DNA from: Chrysomallon squamiferum
Lineage: Eukaryota > Mollusca > Gastropoda > Neomphalida > Peltospiridae
Reading direction: 5' to 3'
Length of the DNA: 64,000 nucleotides
Assembly (NCBI GenBank): GCA_012295275.1
Contig: CM022665.1
Location: 34,030,022 to 34,094,021, forward strand
Positions within the stretch are counted from its first letter, which is position 1. Every line of letters begins with the position of its first letter. Positions 11,437 to 23,790 of the stretch are shown here, one piece after another. Under the pieces are notes generated by a model. That model searched no databases. It was given only the letters and a program-made list of their open reading frames with translations, and was not told the origin of the DNA. A program made the position numbers and the translations under genes.

Positions 11437-13213
11437 GGTTTTTTTTTTTTTTGTTGTTGTTGTTGTTTTTTTTCGTTTTTTGTTTTTTAATAATAAAAAA
11501 ATATAATAATTAAATAAAAAAAAAAACCTCACCAGACAATTTTCAGGCTTTTAAAACGCTTCAAATTTGCATTTCCGCCGACCATAAAACGTTCAAGCTG
11601 CGCAAAAAGTAAACTAAAATAAAAATAAAATAATCACATGAAACTTCCCAATACCTCTTTTCGACTGTTTCCGTAACGTCGCAATAAGCCAGATAATCAT
11701 TGCCTATTTTATCGCATTTGAAATGTTTTAAATTTATTACTGCCAGTTACCAGTCGTATTCGGTCTTTTGTGAACTGTCGTCTGCGCCAAACCTCCATGT
11801 AGAGAGGACATCCGGTGTAGCCGAAATCGTACCAAGCACGGCGCTGGGCCCACGCTTTAGATTTTATGATCTGATGAACATTGAAATTTATTCGGACTAA
11901 TAAGATTCGTGGGTTTACGATGGCGACCAGCATCACGCCGTATCTACAGTGGTATCAGTTGAGTTTTACTGTCGTCTTGTCCAGCAGGAGGTTAGCAATG
12001 TGTGGTGCATAGATCCGCCTCAGACTCCGATTTTGTATAATCTGACGTCAAAATTCAAGTACTTTGTTTAACTTTCAAGTTATTTTTCTAAGACTAAGAG
12101 TTTACGATATACAGTGTTAGAACGTTAGTGTGTGTTAGCCAAGAGAAAAGATAAATAAAATAAGAAAAACTCTGTTTTATTTATAATATTATGCACTCCT
12201 ATTTATTTAGTTATTTATGTAATTCCCACCACCCACCCAAACAAACATATGTACATTTCCCTACATTTGTTGTTATTCAGTATTTTCATAATTCCTTTTT
12301 TTCTTTTGCAGACGGTGGCCTGCTGCCCGGCTGTAGAGCACACACCTGTGTAAGAATATGGTTCAATGTCTCGACCATTCCAGACTCCGAGGACCTCTCA
12401 GCAGCTGAGTTGCGGGTGTTCAAGGATGTACATAAATATGTAGATATCAAAAATCGCGATAGTGCTGCTGCTGGTGGAGATGTTCGTGGCGCGAGGACAA
12501 ACAGACTGAAACTGGAGGTCCATGAGATAATGCAACCTCCCAGTGAAAACAGTGAGTGCATATCCAGACTTATCGACACAAAGAGTGTTGATTTTAGGAA
12601 CTCTTCTTGGGAGTCTTTTGACGTGCATTCAGCAGTATTAAAATGGAAGAGCAAGCCTCGTTTCAATCATGGATTGGAGGTTCGGCTGGTTTCGAACGAT
12701 CCTTCGCTGTCTGCCGAGGCGCACGTGCGGTTACGTCGGTCTGTGGCTGTGTCAGACCATGATTGGCAATCGCAGCGACCCCTGTTGGTGACGTATACGG
12801 ACGATGGTAAAAACCCCAAGTCTCGGAAAAAACGAGGGTCGAGATCGCGAAGGAAGAAAAATAAGCGAAAGAAAAGGAGGCGAAAGAAGGGACATAAGAA
12901 CCACTGCAGACGTCACGCGTTGTACGTTGACTTTAATGATGTAGGTTGGAATGACTGGATAGTAGCGCCAACAGGATATAACGCCTTCTACTGCCACGGA
13001 AAGTGTCCTTTTCCTTTAGCTCACCATCTAAACTCAACAAACCATGCAATAGTTCAGACGCTTGTAAATTCAGTTAATCCAACCGCAGTGCCCGAGGCAT
13101 GCTGCGTTCCCACAGAATTGTCTGCTATATCAATGTTGTATCTGGATGAGTGGGATAAAATAGTTTTGAAAAACTATAAAGATATGGTGGTTGAAGCTTG
13201 TGGTTGTCGATAG
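10215..13213 (+). CDS. BMP2/4: BMP2/4 (Decapentaplegic-type) secreted TGF-beta ligand, whole coding span
   Basis: Two exons (10215-10551 and 12312-13213) join in phase 1 to encode a 412-residue preproprotein; the family is usually about 400. Residues 1-20 are a hydrophobic signal peptide. The propeptide carries the BMP2/4 hallmarks [25 protein letters not shown] and [10 protein letters not shown]. An upstream furin site RLRR (252-255) and the main site RKKR (284-287) precede a 125-residue mature ligand (288-412). The mature part has seven Cys of the cystine knot (311, 340, 344, 376, 377, 409, 411), an N-glycosylation site at N353, and the C-terminus VEACGCR. Known family role: a secreted disulphide-linked dimer that binds type I/II Ser/Thr kinase receptors and activates SMAD1/5/8, for example in dorsoventral patterning. 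The ATG has A at -3; the frame is open back to the exon edge, so an upstream start cannot be fully excluded. Confidence 0.97.
10552..12311 (+). other. BMP2/4 coding intron
   Basis: A GT-AG intron of 1,760 bp (donor GTAAGT, acceptor TTCTTTTGCAG). It holds an (AAT)n run at about 10602-10652 close to the donor, (AAT)n at about 10910-10932, (ATT)n at about 11398-11436, and poly-T/A tracts. The section at about 11690-12060 is less repetitive and CpG-richer, includes a TGACGTCA at 12043-12050, and is the best candidate for conserved intronic regulatory DNA. Confidence 0.9.
12043..12050. promoter_or_regulatory. CRE-like palindrome TGACGTCA in BMP2/4 intron
   Basis: An exact CREB/ATF consensus octamer in the CpG-richer part of the intron. 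Function is inferred from the motif only. Confidence 0.3.
12312..13213 (+). CDS. BMP2/4: BMP2/4 coding exon 2 (C-terminal propeptide and mature ligand)
   Basis: The exon starts after TTTTGCAG, completes codon 113 (G|AC, Asp) and runs to TAG at 13211-13213. It carries the rest of the propeptide (potential N-glycosylation at N131 and N209), both furin sites (the RKKR codons start at 12824) and the entire mature domain. The mature part reads [35 protein letters not shown] and [17 protein letters not shown], nearly identical to BMP2/4 of other animals. Confidence 0.97.
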
Positions 13214-13814
13214 CGACAGCCGCAGTGGTTGTTGATGGTCTTGGTATGTTATGGTTGTGGCGTATATGTGGTTGCTTGTATGTGGGACGATATATTATCG
13301 GCTGATATTTGCGAACGCCCAAATTCCTCTAGATTTGTGATATAGCAGTCTGCTAAGGTACAAACGAGCACTGGTGGGACCCGGTCATTCCCCAGACCCT
13401 AAACATTCTAACCACGGGTTACTTTGTATGAAGTTATATTAACATACAAAGCTGATGAGGAGTTCACAAACAAAAACCATAAATTAACACTTTTACCTCA
13501 GACAGGTGCTACACACTTACTTTTGACGACGCACTCATGTTTATTCTTTCTTGATTAAAAATAAAGAGTTAAATGTCATGAATTCCGACAAATTGTTTAG
13601 TAATAAACTCGCAAAGAGGGTTTTCCAACCCTACCCCGTTCTGAAGATGCGACTGAGCTCTTGGACAGACTGCTTCCAAGAGGTCAGTACTAAACTTTGT
13701 TTACTAGTCAATCAAACGTTAATGGTTGTGACTGCCTTTGACCTTTTAAGGACATAAAGGCCGCTTTGTCGTCTGCCAGGAGTGGATCTCACATTCATAT
13801 GGTATTCTGATGTA

Positions 13815-13820
13815 AATAAA
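13815..13820 (+). terminator. Candidate polyadenylation signal for BMP2/4
   Basis: An AATAAA hexamer about 600 nt after the stop codon. Others occur at 13602 and 14771, and choosing between them needs transcript data. Confidence 0.3.
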
Positions 13821-13964
13821 ACAAACTTAAAATGTTTTTATCATCAGTTTGGGGTGAAATATATATAAATTCTCCCCCGTTTTCACCCGTGTTTCCAAAT
13901 CCACCCTGTGACAGCTTTTGAGTGCTGAAGTTTAGAACGTCTGCTCAAGTTGCACAGAAATGTG

Positions 13965-13978
13965 GTTGCTATGGCAAC
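13965..13978. promoter_or_regulatory. RFX X-box-like palindrome downstream of BMP2/4
   Basis: GTTGCTATGGCAAC differs by one base from the symmetric RFX consensus GTTGCCATGGCAAC. It lies about 750 bp after the stop codon, in or just past the 3' UTR. RFX binding is inferred from established knowledge of the X-box. Confidence 0.45.
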
Positions 13979-15205
13979 GGATGTAGCGACGTTCAGACAC
14001 CATGTTTAAAATAAGATATTTTGTGTATATTATTAATACATATTTAACTGAATGTTTCAAAATTTGTACATATATTTATAAGATATATTTTAAAGGTTTT
14101 TTTTGTTGGTTTTTTTTTTGAGTATAAATCTATACAGTTAAAGTAGAATGTATATGTGAAAATAATGCACATACTGTAAGTCACCTACTCCAGTAAAATG
14201 GCAAACACTCCATGTATGATAATGCAAAATCAAAATATACTTATATTAATCCCTAACCTTTGTTTTTGTTTTGTTTTTTTTCTTTAAAAAAAACAAACAA
14301 AATAATAATAATTAAAAAAAACATTTGATTTCGTTATAGAAAGAGACAGTTCTAACAGAATGAATGTGAGGCGAAAACATTTTGTTATTTGTTAACTGAC
14401 ATATATTACAGGAAAAGGTTTAATAATTTATATAATGGTGTTTTTTTTTTTTTGTGTTTTTTTTTGTATCTTTTTCTGTACCTTCTTAAAAAATATTTAG
14501 TTTGTTAATTTTTAACAAAAATATGAATTTGTAATTTTTTCTAAGTATCATTGTTGTTTGAAATTTAGATACTTTATATAAAGAAAAACAAATCGTAAAC
14601 TAATTTTCAATGTATTATACATGTACACTGCATATTAGCAAATGAAAATATCAGAGAGTTGTTATTTTCAGTACTGTACATAACCAGTTTCTGAGTTTCA
14701 GTAGGTTTGATATGATTTGATTTTTTTCTCTCAATAATAATAACTATTTTCTTCGCTCTAATTTTGAAAGAATAAAAATAATTTATATATATATTGAAAC
14801 ATACAGCTGATCATAATTTTTAGACTTTTTGTCTAAATTCGATATTCATTGAAATTCAACCATTTTTTACGTTGAATTAACGTGACTGTCAATATTTTAA
14901 TAATTTAACAGAACAAACATGACAGCTGAATTTAGTCACATTTTGTAAAATATGGCATTATTAAAAGGTTATTTAACTTGAACATGCAGTTTTGCTACAT
15001 TTTAATAAAATAACATAAAAAATTAAGACACATGATTTTTTATATTTAACGAATAGACAAAACCCGAATGTTCGTGTACATTACAGGACAGAGTATTATA
15101 AAATTACTGTAAGTAATATTTACTTCAAATTATAGTTAACCAAAAAAAAAAAAAAAAAAAAAATAATAATAATAATAAATAAAATAAAAAAAAAAAAAAA
15201 AAAAA

Positions 15206-15236
<31 letters not shown>

Positions 15237-16305
15237 ATAAAAAAAATTAATATTATAAAATTTGTAAAGTGTTATTTTATTTTTATTAGTATTTTTTAAA
15301 GTAGACTTCTTTTCATGTGTTTTTTTAATTCCTAATTTTATATACAATACTAAATTGTTCGTTGCTTAGTTACAATGATACAACAACAGGTGATACGTGG
15401 TGGTACATACCTCATGACAGTTTTTTAGTTTTTTTACTTGTTGTGTTTGGTTCGATTTGTTCAAGTGTCTATTTTATTAGTACACATAAGCTGTGTATAT
15501 CTTTGAACTGGGATTTCTTCATCAGATGTTTAAATAACAAATGTGTATACGTATTCTTGTTAATAAACTATTTTCAGCAGGCAAACAAAATTGAAACAAA
15601 ATAATAATAAAATAAAGAAAACTCCTTGTAATTAGAACTTTGAATTAGTTGTTTGTTCATTTAATTGTGTAACAAGAAGTGTATGGGTTGTTTAGGAAAA
15701 TTGGTCTACAGGTTTAAATTTCGTACGCGCAAACATAAACGTTAACAGTGCGATGCAACAATTTTTATTATTATTATGCATTTATTTAGTTATTTATTTA
15801 TGTATTTATTTTATTTTATATTATTAATTTTGTTTTACGTTGATTTATTTGTTATTATTTTTTAATGTTTATTTATTTACAGATTTTTAATGTTTTTTTT
15901 TTTTTTTTTTTTTCGTTCTCCGAATTGTTTAATTGGTCAACTATTTAAGGTTTTGAACGAGATTAATAAAGATTATAGGTGTATGATAAGTCTTTTCTCA
16001 GTTCACTATCTAAGTCTCCATGAAGCCATACATAAAATCTTAGCTATATATTTATCACAGTTAAAAACTTTACATATATTTCATAATTTTGGCTCTTTTA
16101 TCCATAAAAATACTAACAATTAAATCGTTTAATTTTCTTTTTAATAATTTCACAATTTACTCACAGAATTTTCAACAACATTATAAACGAAAGAAAAAAA
16201 ATAAACAAATAAAAGTAACAGCACTAATATGAAATAATACTTTCTTTTTAAAGTGTGTTTTATCAGCTGAAATAATGAAATTCCACAACAAACCTCAAAT
16301 GACCG

Positions 16306-16785
16306 ATGCACGGGAAATACTTTTTGCATTTCACACCAAACCGCCAAGTCCTTCCTAATCGAAGACAATTTTTAAAGTCAACTCGTTGTTTGTGGAAATA
16401 TTTCTCACCCAAGCATTATATTTTCTTTCATAATCTAACGTCATTCACTGCTAACCTCGCTTTGTTTATGTTCTGTGCCAAGACGGACAAGTGCTTGACC
16501 AAAACGGCTCCCAAAATCCCGAAACCACAATTGAGGCACACAGTGACCGTTTTATGGAAAACACAACAACAACCAAATTATTTCATCCTTTTAAATAAAC
16601 TTCCACAGCTGTCGTTTATTCTCAATGAACAAAAGATTTTCTCAAAAAGAAGATCATTTTTTAGTCACTTCAATAGAGGCATTATGCCTGATTTGAAAAG
16701 AACCGCCGCTAAATCTTGTTACACATTAGACATGACAACATCGTGTAAAAGAAACACAAACTCTGTCCTACCTGAATTTTTGTAG
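16306..16785 (+). other. Unrecognised 159-codon open frame, probably not a gene
   Basis: This is one of the longest open frames in the intergenic region, but it shows no domain, signal peptide, repeat or splice context that I recognise. Composition is ordinary for this AT-rich DNA. It is recorded only so that the stretch can be checked for conservation. Confidence 0.12.
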
Positions 16786-16913
16786 AATACTTGTAGCGCA
16801 ATAAGCTCATAGATGTATAATTTTGTTGTTGCTTCTAAAATACAATTTAGTTTAAGTACGTCTAACTGATTAGACCATTCCCTTATTATTATTATTTTTG
16901 GAAATATTATTAT

Positions 16914-16969
<56 letters not shown>

Positions 16970-17199
16970 TGAAAATTTGCTATTATTATTATTGAAATTA
17001 TTATTATTATCATCATTATTATCGGATTCGACGTTGTCGTTATCGTTAACATTTTTTTTAATATGCCTGTTTGAATAATGTTATATTTATTATGATTTTC
17101 CTTATTATCTTCATCATTTTTGTCATCGTCTTCGTCATCATTATAATTATAATTGTTTGAATAAACAAATATTTTTATGATTATCATTACTACTACTGC

Positions 17200-17257
<58 letters not shown>

Positions 17258-17290
17258 AAGCTTCTTTTTTAATTACGAGTTACATTCTTT

Positions 17291-17333
<43 letters not shown>

Positions 17334-18989
17334 ATGCAAAATCAAATTTCAGTTTGTCATTTAAATCGTGTTCGAAATTATTTAAAGTCACCCTTAGGAG
17401 CTGAGGTAAACAAAATATCACTGCTTTTAAAACTTCAGTTTTCTATCCGATAAACAGACTATGCAAAATTCATCGTTTGTTTTGACTGTTTCGTTATAAA
17501 AAGACCATTTATTCTTCAAAGAAATGCTTATTTTAATCACTGACTCTTTTTAACAAGCTATAATTACACACACATATGCATGTACTAATCATTGTTTGAT
17601 ATTTTAAAAAAATAAAAAAAATAATAAAAAAATAAAAATTAGCACACCTCATATCCTATAAATTATGAAAGCTTTACTTTAGTACTACAAGTAGTTGAAA
17701 ACCCGTAGTAATATGTCATTTCATATCTCAAAGCGTACTTCTGGTCACGGCTAAAGTATTACCATAAAATTTCCTAATACTAATAGCAGTATTTTATTGT
17801 CATAGAGTTTTATTAGCAAAGTTGGGCCGCCAGTGTCAAAAGCACTAGTAAGCTTGAAGCATTGAAAATAAATTTAATTTTTTTTTTTTTTTTTTTTTTT
17901 ATCCTCTGGCATCAAACGTACACTTTAATATATTTTAACTCAGAAAGACATATCCCAATAATGGGAAGCAAATATACCATTAATTAAAAAAAAAAAAAAA
18001 AAAAAAAAAAATCATTAAAAACACCTATATTAATAAAAGCCGCCACTTCCGCATATCGTTTTTTTTTTTTTTTTAATTGATTTATTCATTCATTCATTCA
18101 TTCATTCATATTTTACGATATTTTATTTACTTACTTATTTATTCATTTTCATTATTTGTTTAGTTAGTTATCTATCTTATTTTATTTGGTTTCGTTATAA
18201 TAATAAATATAATCTGAACTGAAGTAGAAAAGATTCAACCAGTTCGTTCGTTACCAGATTCATCACATCTATCAAATTCATCTGACACGGTACAGCTAAG
18301 ATTTAGTTAGGCCACAGACTGGTTTATGTAATGCTAACTTACACGACCAGAGGCTAGATTTATTTGATTTAATCTCGTTGACCTGCTGCTCTGCTTGTAA
18401 ATTAAATTTTAATCACAGTTAATGATTCAGTCAGTCATTTACAAACATCAGTTTTTGTGGGGGGTTTTCTGTTTTTCAATTTGGTGTACCTAAAACACGG
18501 CGATGAACAAAGAAAAAGAAGAAAGAAAAAAAAAATCAACTTGTGGCTGTCTAAGTGGCGTCGTGGTGTTCTAATGTTTCACGTACTCCTCCCTACATTA
18601 GTCTGTTCACTACATCGACATCTTTGTTGTGATCTTCACTGACCAAATCTTCAGTGTCGTGTTTGTCATATAAACCGAAAGTAAATATATAATTCACCTC
18701 TTTCTCTCTTTGTTAATTAATTTATCTATCTTAATACCTTTATTTACCTTTCTTTTTTTTTTGACAGTAATAGTAGCAGTAGTAGTAGTAATAGGTGCAT
18801 TTGTTAAATATAACAAAGTTTTAAATTAATAAGCAAACAATTAAACAACAACACAAAAATATATATCACAAAAATACAAACCATGGATATTACAATTTCT
18901 GAAAAAGAAATGTAACGCAAATTTAATACATCTGTTTTTATTCCAACTAACATAACAAGAAGACAGTCCTGGTTGAGTAACTAGAATGG

Positions 18990-19021
<32 letters not shown>

Positions 19022-19211
19022 AGAAAAGAAGTGAACAAAACTAATTTCCATCGCGGAACGACTTAAAGGCTTTCGCCGGTCTAGTCATACTTACAAAGTT
19101 TTATTTCCCGTGTCATCTAAAATAAAATTATTTATGTCCCAGTATGGACCCCGTTTCGTTTTCTTGGCTACAAAAAGAAGATATGTCTGTCTATGCCATG
19201 CATCTGTGAGA

Positions 19212-19224
19212 GCAGACCGTCTGC
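19212..19224. promoter_or_regulatory. Palindrome GCAGACCGTCTGC (SMAD-box-like pair)
   Basis: A 13-bp palindrome containing CAGAC and its complement GTCTG, the core SMAD-binding half-sites, in a less repetitive patch 6 kb downstream of BMP2/4. Function is speculative. Confidence 0.25.
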
Positions 19225-20565
19225 GGTTTTGTAACAGAAAACCTTACCAATAAGTGATACCGAATTTATAGACACTTGAACAGGTACGCGGGTTTTGAAA
19301 AAGGACATCCAGCAAATTTGAAATTTGGAGATGGGATGCCTGGTGTGGTTTTTTGTTAAAAAACAAGAAAAATCAACAAAACACCTTAAGAATTTTTATT
19401 ATTATTTATGTCTGCATTTATTTATTAGTAGTAGTTGTTGTTGTTGCATATCAGTTATTAGATTATATATATAATAATTGTTGTAGTCGTTATTATAAAT
19501 TAAAGAAAGAAAATTAATTTTAAATTTCAAAACAGATTAAATACATTAACAAATTCATTTTTAGATGTTATAGTAATACTAGCAATTGTAAGAAGAAAAA
19601 TACACACACATAAACAGACACCACATTCGTGACATTGCTTACAAAATTCTAAGACATTTTAAATTTGTTTTAACTGTTAAGTTCCGTAGCAGTTATAGCA
19701 ATAATAGTAACAAATAAATAAATAAATAAAGAAATAAAAAGAAATAAATATAAATTTCAAAAGAATTATACACCTACAAATTATATCTTTTTTAACTTTA
19801 AATGTACAGTTTTAGTTCAGAAGTGATATGATAATCACGGCAACATCAACGGTAAAAGTAGCAATAAAATATACACATACGCCGTCTGTAATTATATTTT
19901 AATGACATATTTTAAGTAATTTAGTCGTATTATCCAGCGATTTATCGTAACAGCTTCCTCTGTTTTTCCGCCAATTTCATGCTCGTTTTGTTCCTTTCTT
20001 TCCTTTTATATCCCACCCGTTCTTCTTCTGCACATAACTCGACCACTCTTCAGAAAGACATCCGAGTATTGTGCTTTTGTGTTTAGTATTATTAATTAAG
20101 ATAACATCTTAGAAAACCAACAAAAGCCTTTCACGACTATGCACTAATTCAAACAACAAACATGGCCACACGAGCCGTTTTGATCTTATCGTGTTTGTTT
20201 AATATTCTCTCCCATTCGCGTCTTGCCTACCCCTAGATTGTCGTCCAAGGCGGGAACCTAGGGATTAACCGCTATCGAAGACCCCGACTCTGATCTCCAC
20301 TGTGCGAAACAGACTTGCTTTAGAATGAAGTTTTATTTTAATTTTAAGCTGATTGTGAACGAGTTTTTATCGATTCACGAGAGGTTGGATACGTAAAAAT
20401 GTTAATTTTGTGACGAAATGGAAATTAAATGTTGACACAGAAATATTTTCGAGTAAGGCTTTTTTTGTTTAGTCTGTCTGGGACATAATAATTATTCTAT
20501 ATATTTTGCTTCTGATAATTATTGAGGTTGGTAAAAAAAAAAAAAAAAAAAATATTGGTTAAGTA

Positions 20566-20603
<38 letters not shown>

Positions 20604-22441
20604 AGAATAATCAAGATTTAAATATCTAAATTATATATTTATCTGTCCATCCTCATATAATCTAAATGTATTTACACACACACACTTCGGGATGTACATA
20701 GTCATAAGCAGATGCTGACAAATATATATACACCTTTGATTAGGCTTTAATATTTTAAACCAATATGAAGCTTATTGTGGTTCACTTCAGTTCATTTTTA
20801 GAAATAGCTATACATTTTTCAATTGTATTTTTTCATTGATTAAATTTTTGAGTTTCATTATGTATTATGAAATTGCAACAGAACATACAAGTTAAAAATG
20901 AAAAGATTAAAAATTTTAATTATTTTGCATTAGAAAATGTCTATAAGTGAGAAAAAGTCAGTTACATGAGCAGAGAGAGAGCTAAAAATATATATGTATA
21001 TATATATATATATTTAGATCATATTTAGATACAAGTAGATATATCTTCTGACTGTGTACTTGTCCTTCAGCTTAGTTGGCCGCCAGTAGCAAACAGAATT
21101 GATCCGTGAGCAAACAAGGCAATCCGCTGATTGTTTCCTTTTCAGACTCTCGTCCGCTAAATTGGGAAAGGTAAAACTGGGCGTGGGCAATATATGAAAG
21201 GGTGTAAGATTATGGGTAAAAATTCTCAGAGACTTTTTTTTTTGTATTGTTCATAGATTATTGGTTTCAGCAATTATCGTTTCACAGTCTTCATTTTGTT
21301 GACTGGAGAAAATGTTGTTTGTTATATAAATTTACATCTAACACCTGTTGTTTCAATATCATTAATGTGATATTGCAAATTGCTTAAAGTATGAAAAATT
21401 AACCTATGGACCTTTGATTAGCCCTGTGCAGAGAGAGATCGTATGGGAGATTAGACAAGAAAGTGTATTGATGTGCCACGACCTCCCACGGCTTAAAAGG
21501 TATATTAACAAAATCAGTCAGGTAAAATAGTGAAATCGTGAGAAGAATACTGGAGTGTTTATACATTACATAAACTATCAGACTAGGTTATGAATGAAAT
21601 GTTATTTGCCCATGAGGGGGTTTTCAAAACTAACAATGAAAAACTTGTGTGTATGTTTGGCTGGATTTTTTAATTTTTATTTCTTTTTTATTTCTTGAAG
21701 AGGGGACTTTCAGATCTTTCTCTCAGTCACGATCTTTTTATTGGAAATTCAAGTATATCAAGAAGGGTACGTAACTTTATGTTCAAATTGGCCGAAAAGC
21801 ACATCATAATGGGAAATGTTTGATATACAAATACTGATACCATCATCATGCTCGTGAGCAGCTCAAAAGTTTTCCCCAAGGAAGGAATTGTCATAGAAAC
21901 TCCAACAGTTCTGTGAACAAAATGGTCCTCACGATCTCTGACTTGTCAATCACATGTGCTCTCCGCATCTCACCATTTGTCTTAATATCCATTGAGTGGT
22001 CAGGAATTGATTCATTATAAATCCCAGATTGAAAGATAAGACACATTTGTTAACAAATTATGTTTGGAGCTAAACAAAACAGCTAAGAGATCTTCAGTTG
22101 ACATTCACCAATTTGTAACTATGCCATTATGCAAGAGGAATTTGCTGACACCAGTTTGTGAACATGGTAGTTTTGTCCATGCCTTGTGTTCCATACAAAT
22201 TTATTTTCTAAATTTTAAACAAATATACAAAAGTCATAATCGAGATTCCAAAAAATAAGATGAAAAAATTTAATTTTGACAAAATATGAGTAACTTTTTA
22301 AACATCTAAAAAAAATAAAAATAATAATAATAATAATAATAAAATAAATAAATAAATAAATAAAAAGCAACAAAGAAACCCAATATGTACTGACATATAT
22401 ATAAGATTTTAACTTCTTAATTGCTATTAAAACCATAAATG

Positions 22442-22447
22442 TTTATT
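22442..22447 (-). terminator. Candidate polyadenylation signal for the receptor gene
   Basis: AATAAA on the minus strand about 195 nt after the receptor stop codon. Other AT-rich hexamers are nearby, so the true site is uncertain. Confidence 0.35.
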
Positions 22448-22640
22448 CTCAGTAATCTTTTCCAAATATTTCAGTAATTTTGATTATTATTAACATTCCC
22501 CAAAATAAAACTATTAAATCCTGTTTCTTTAAAAATAATGCAGCAAATATTAAAGTCTTTTTTTTTTTTTCCATCTGCTAGCAAATAACATAATTTTAAA
22601 AAAGCCTTACAAAATAAATATAAATATAACATTATGCCAC

Positions 22641-23790
22641 TCATTCAATTTGAAAGGATTCAGCTGGAAAACATTCAAACACACTAAACATTGACTTCTT
22701 TCTTTTCAGTTCGTGACACATTGTTCCCGTACTACATAATCTCTTTCTTGTCTCTCTAGTGTATTTCCCACCACCACCCAAGGTACCCGAACAGTCTTCT
22801 GTCTGAACAGGGCTCTGAGGTAATCCTGAATCAATGCTTGATATTGACAACATAGATTCACTTCTTTTATAACTATCACCACTTGACGATATTGCATACA
22901 ATGTATTAGATATATGCAACTCTGTTTGTGAGACTGGCATTTCTGAAGATCGATTCACATGTTTGCTGGATGAATTTCTCTGCAGGTTAAAACTATTTCT
23001 AAAGTAATGATCATCAGAGAAAACATCTGAATCCTGGTCAGTGAGAGAATCATTACTTTCACTAGCTAATGATGACTCAATGATTCTTGTTTGTTCATTA
23101 AAACCAGCTGAACTGTTTTCGTTTCTGATATTCAAAAACATACCTTCCTTTTCCTTTACCACTCTGTAATCATTTATGTTTAAACACACTGACATATCTG
23201 AATTTAGATTTTTACTGAAATCTTCTACTTTTGTCAAAGATAAGTCACAAGAATTTGTATCTTCAAAAGAAATATTTTTTTCTTTAGTACATATTTTATG
23301 AGAAATATCTAAAGATCCACAACAAATGTCTGGTGCCTCTGCATGCATTACAGAAATGTGATCTTTTTCTTGGTTTAAAGTTAATACCAGTTTAATCGAT
23401 TTAACGTTGACACCAGTAACTATCTTAGAATCTGGAATCATGCTGTACATTTTGTGAAGTCCTGGATTTAATGCTGTCTGATGAATGTTATTTTCATGAG
23501 CAGATAATTTTTCTTTCACAATTTCAGGCTGATCTTTTTTTTTGTCGTCTTCTTTTTCATCTTCATCTTCTTCTTCTGAGTCTTCCTTTTCACCACCCAT
23601 CCTATCTTGCTTGCCGCTATTTTCATCATCCATCTCGTTTTCCACAGTGTAGCAGTCACTGTTCAGGTTAACATCTAAATCCAGGTAGTCCGTACAGTTT
23701 TCTATCATAGATTCAATTTGGTGACAAATATTTGTAAAATTTGGACGAGATTCAGGATCTTCCTTCCAGCATGATAACATCATCTGATAC
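22641..23790 (-). CDS. Receptor last exon: end of kinase and long C-terminal tail
   Basis: The acceptor TATTTTGCAG lies before 23790; the first base completes a Met codon, then [18 protein letters not shown] closes the kinase lobe. About 350 tail residues follow, including DYLDLD (Tyr codon 23687-23685, like the PLC-gamma docking YLDL of FGFR1), CYTVEN, a Glu/Asp/Lys-rich stretch ([20 protein letters not shown]) and many serines. The exon is 1,150 bp including the stop. Confidence 0.93.

Larger units (their letters stand above)
13214..22640. other. BMP2/4 3' UTR and convergent intergenic region
   Basis: This lies between the two stop codons of oppositely oriented genes. The proximal part is BMP 3' UTR; AATAAA hexamers at 13602-13607, 13815-13820 and 14771-14776 are candidates for its end. 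Repeats include poly-A/AAT at about 15141-15248, (ATT)n at about 16922-16969 and 17201-17256, a poly-T near 17880 and poly-A near 17985, and (AAT)n at about 20568-20600. Less repetitive, CpG-containing islands sit at about 19020-19330, 19900-20480 and 21050-21200. No domain-bearing ORF was recognised. Confidence 0.7.

Noticed and set aside
12286-12997. Minus-strand open frames over BMP2/4 exon 2
   Set aside because: They are antisense shadows of the BMP2/4 coding exon.
23471-23671. Plus-strand open frame
   Set aside because: Antisense to the acidic tail of the receptor last exon.
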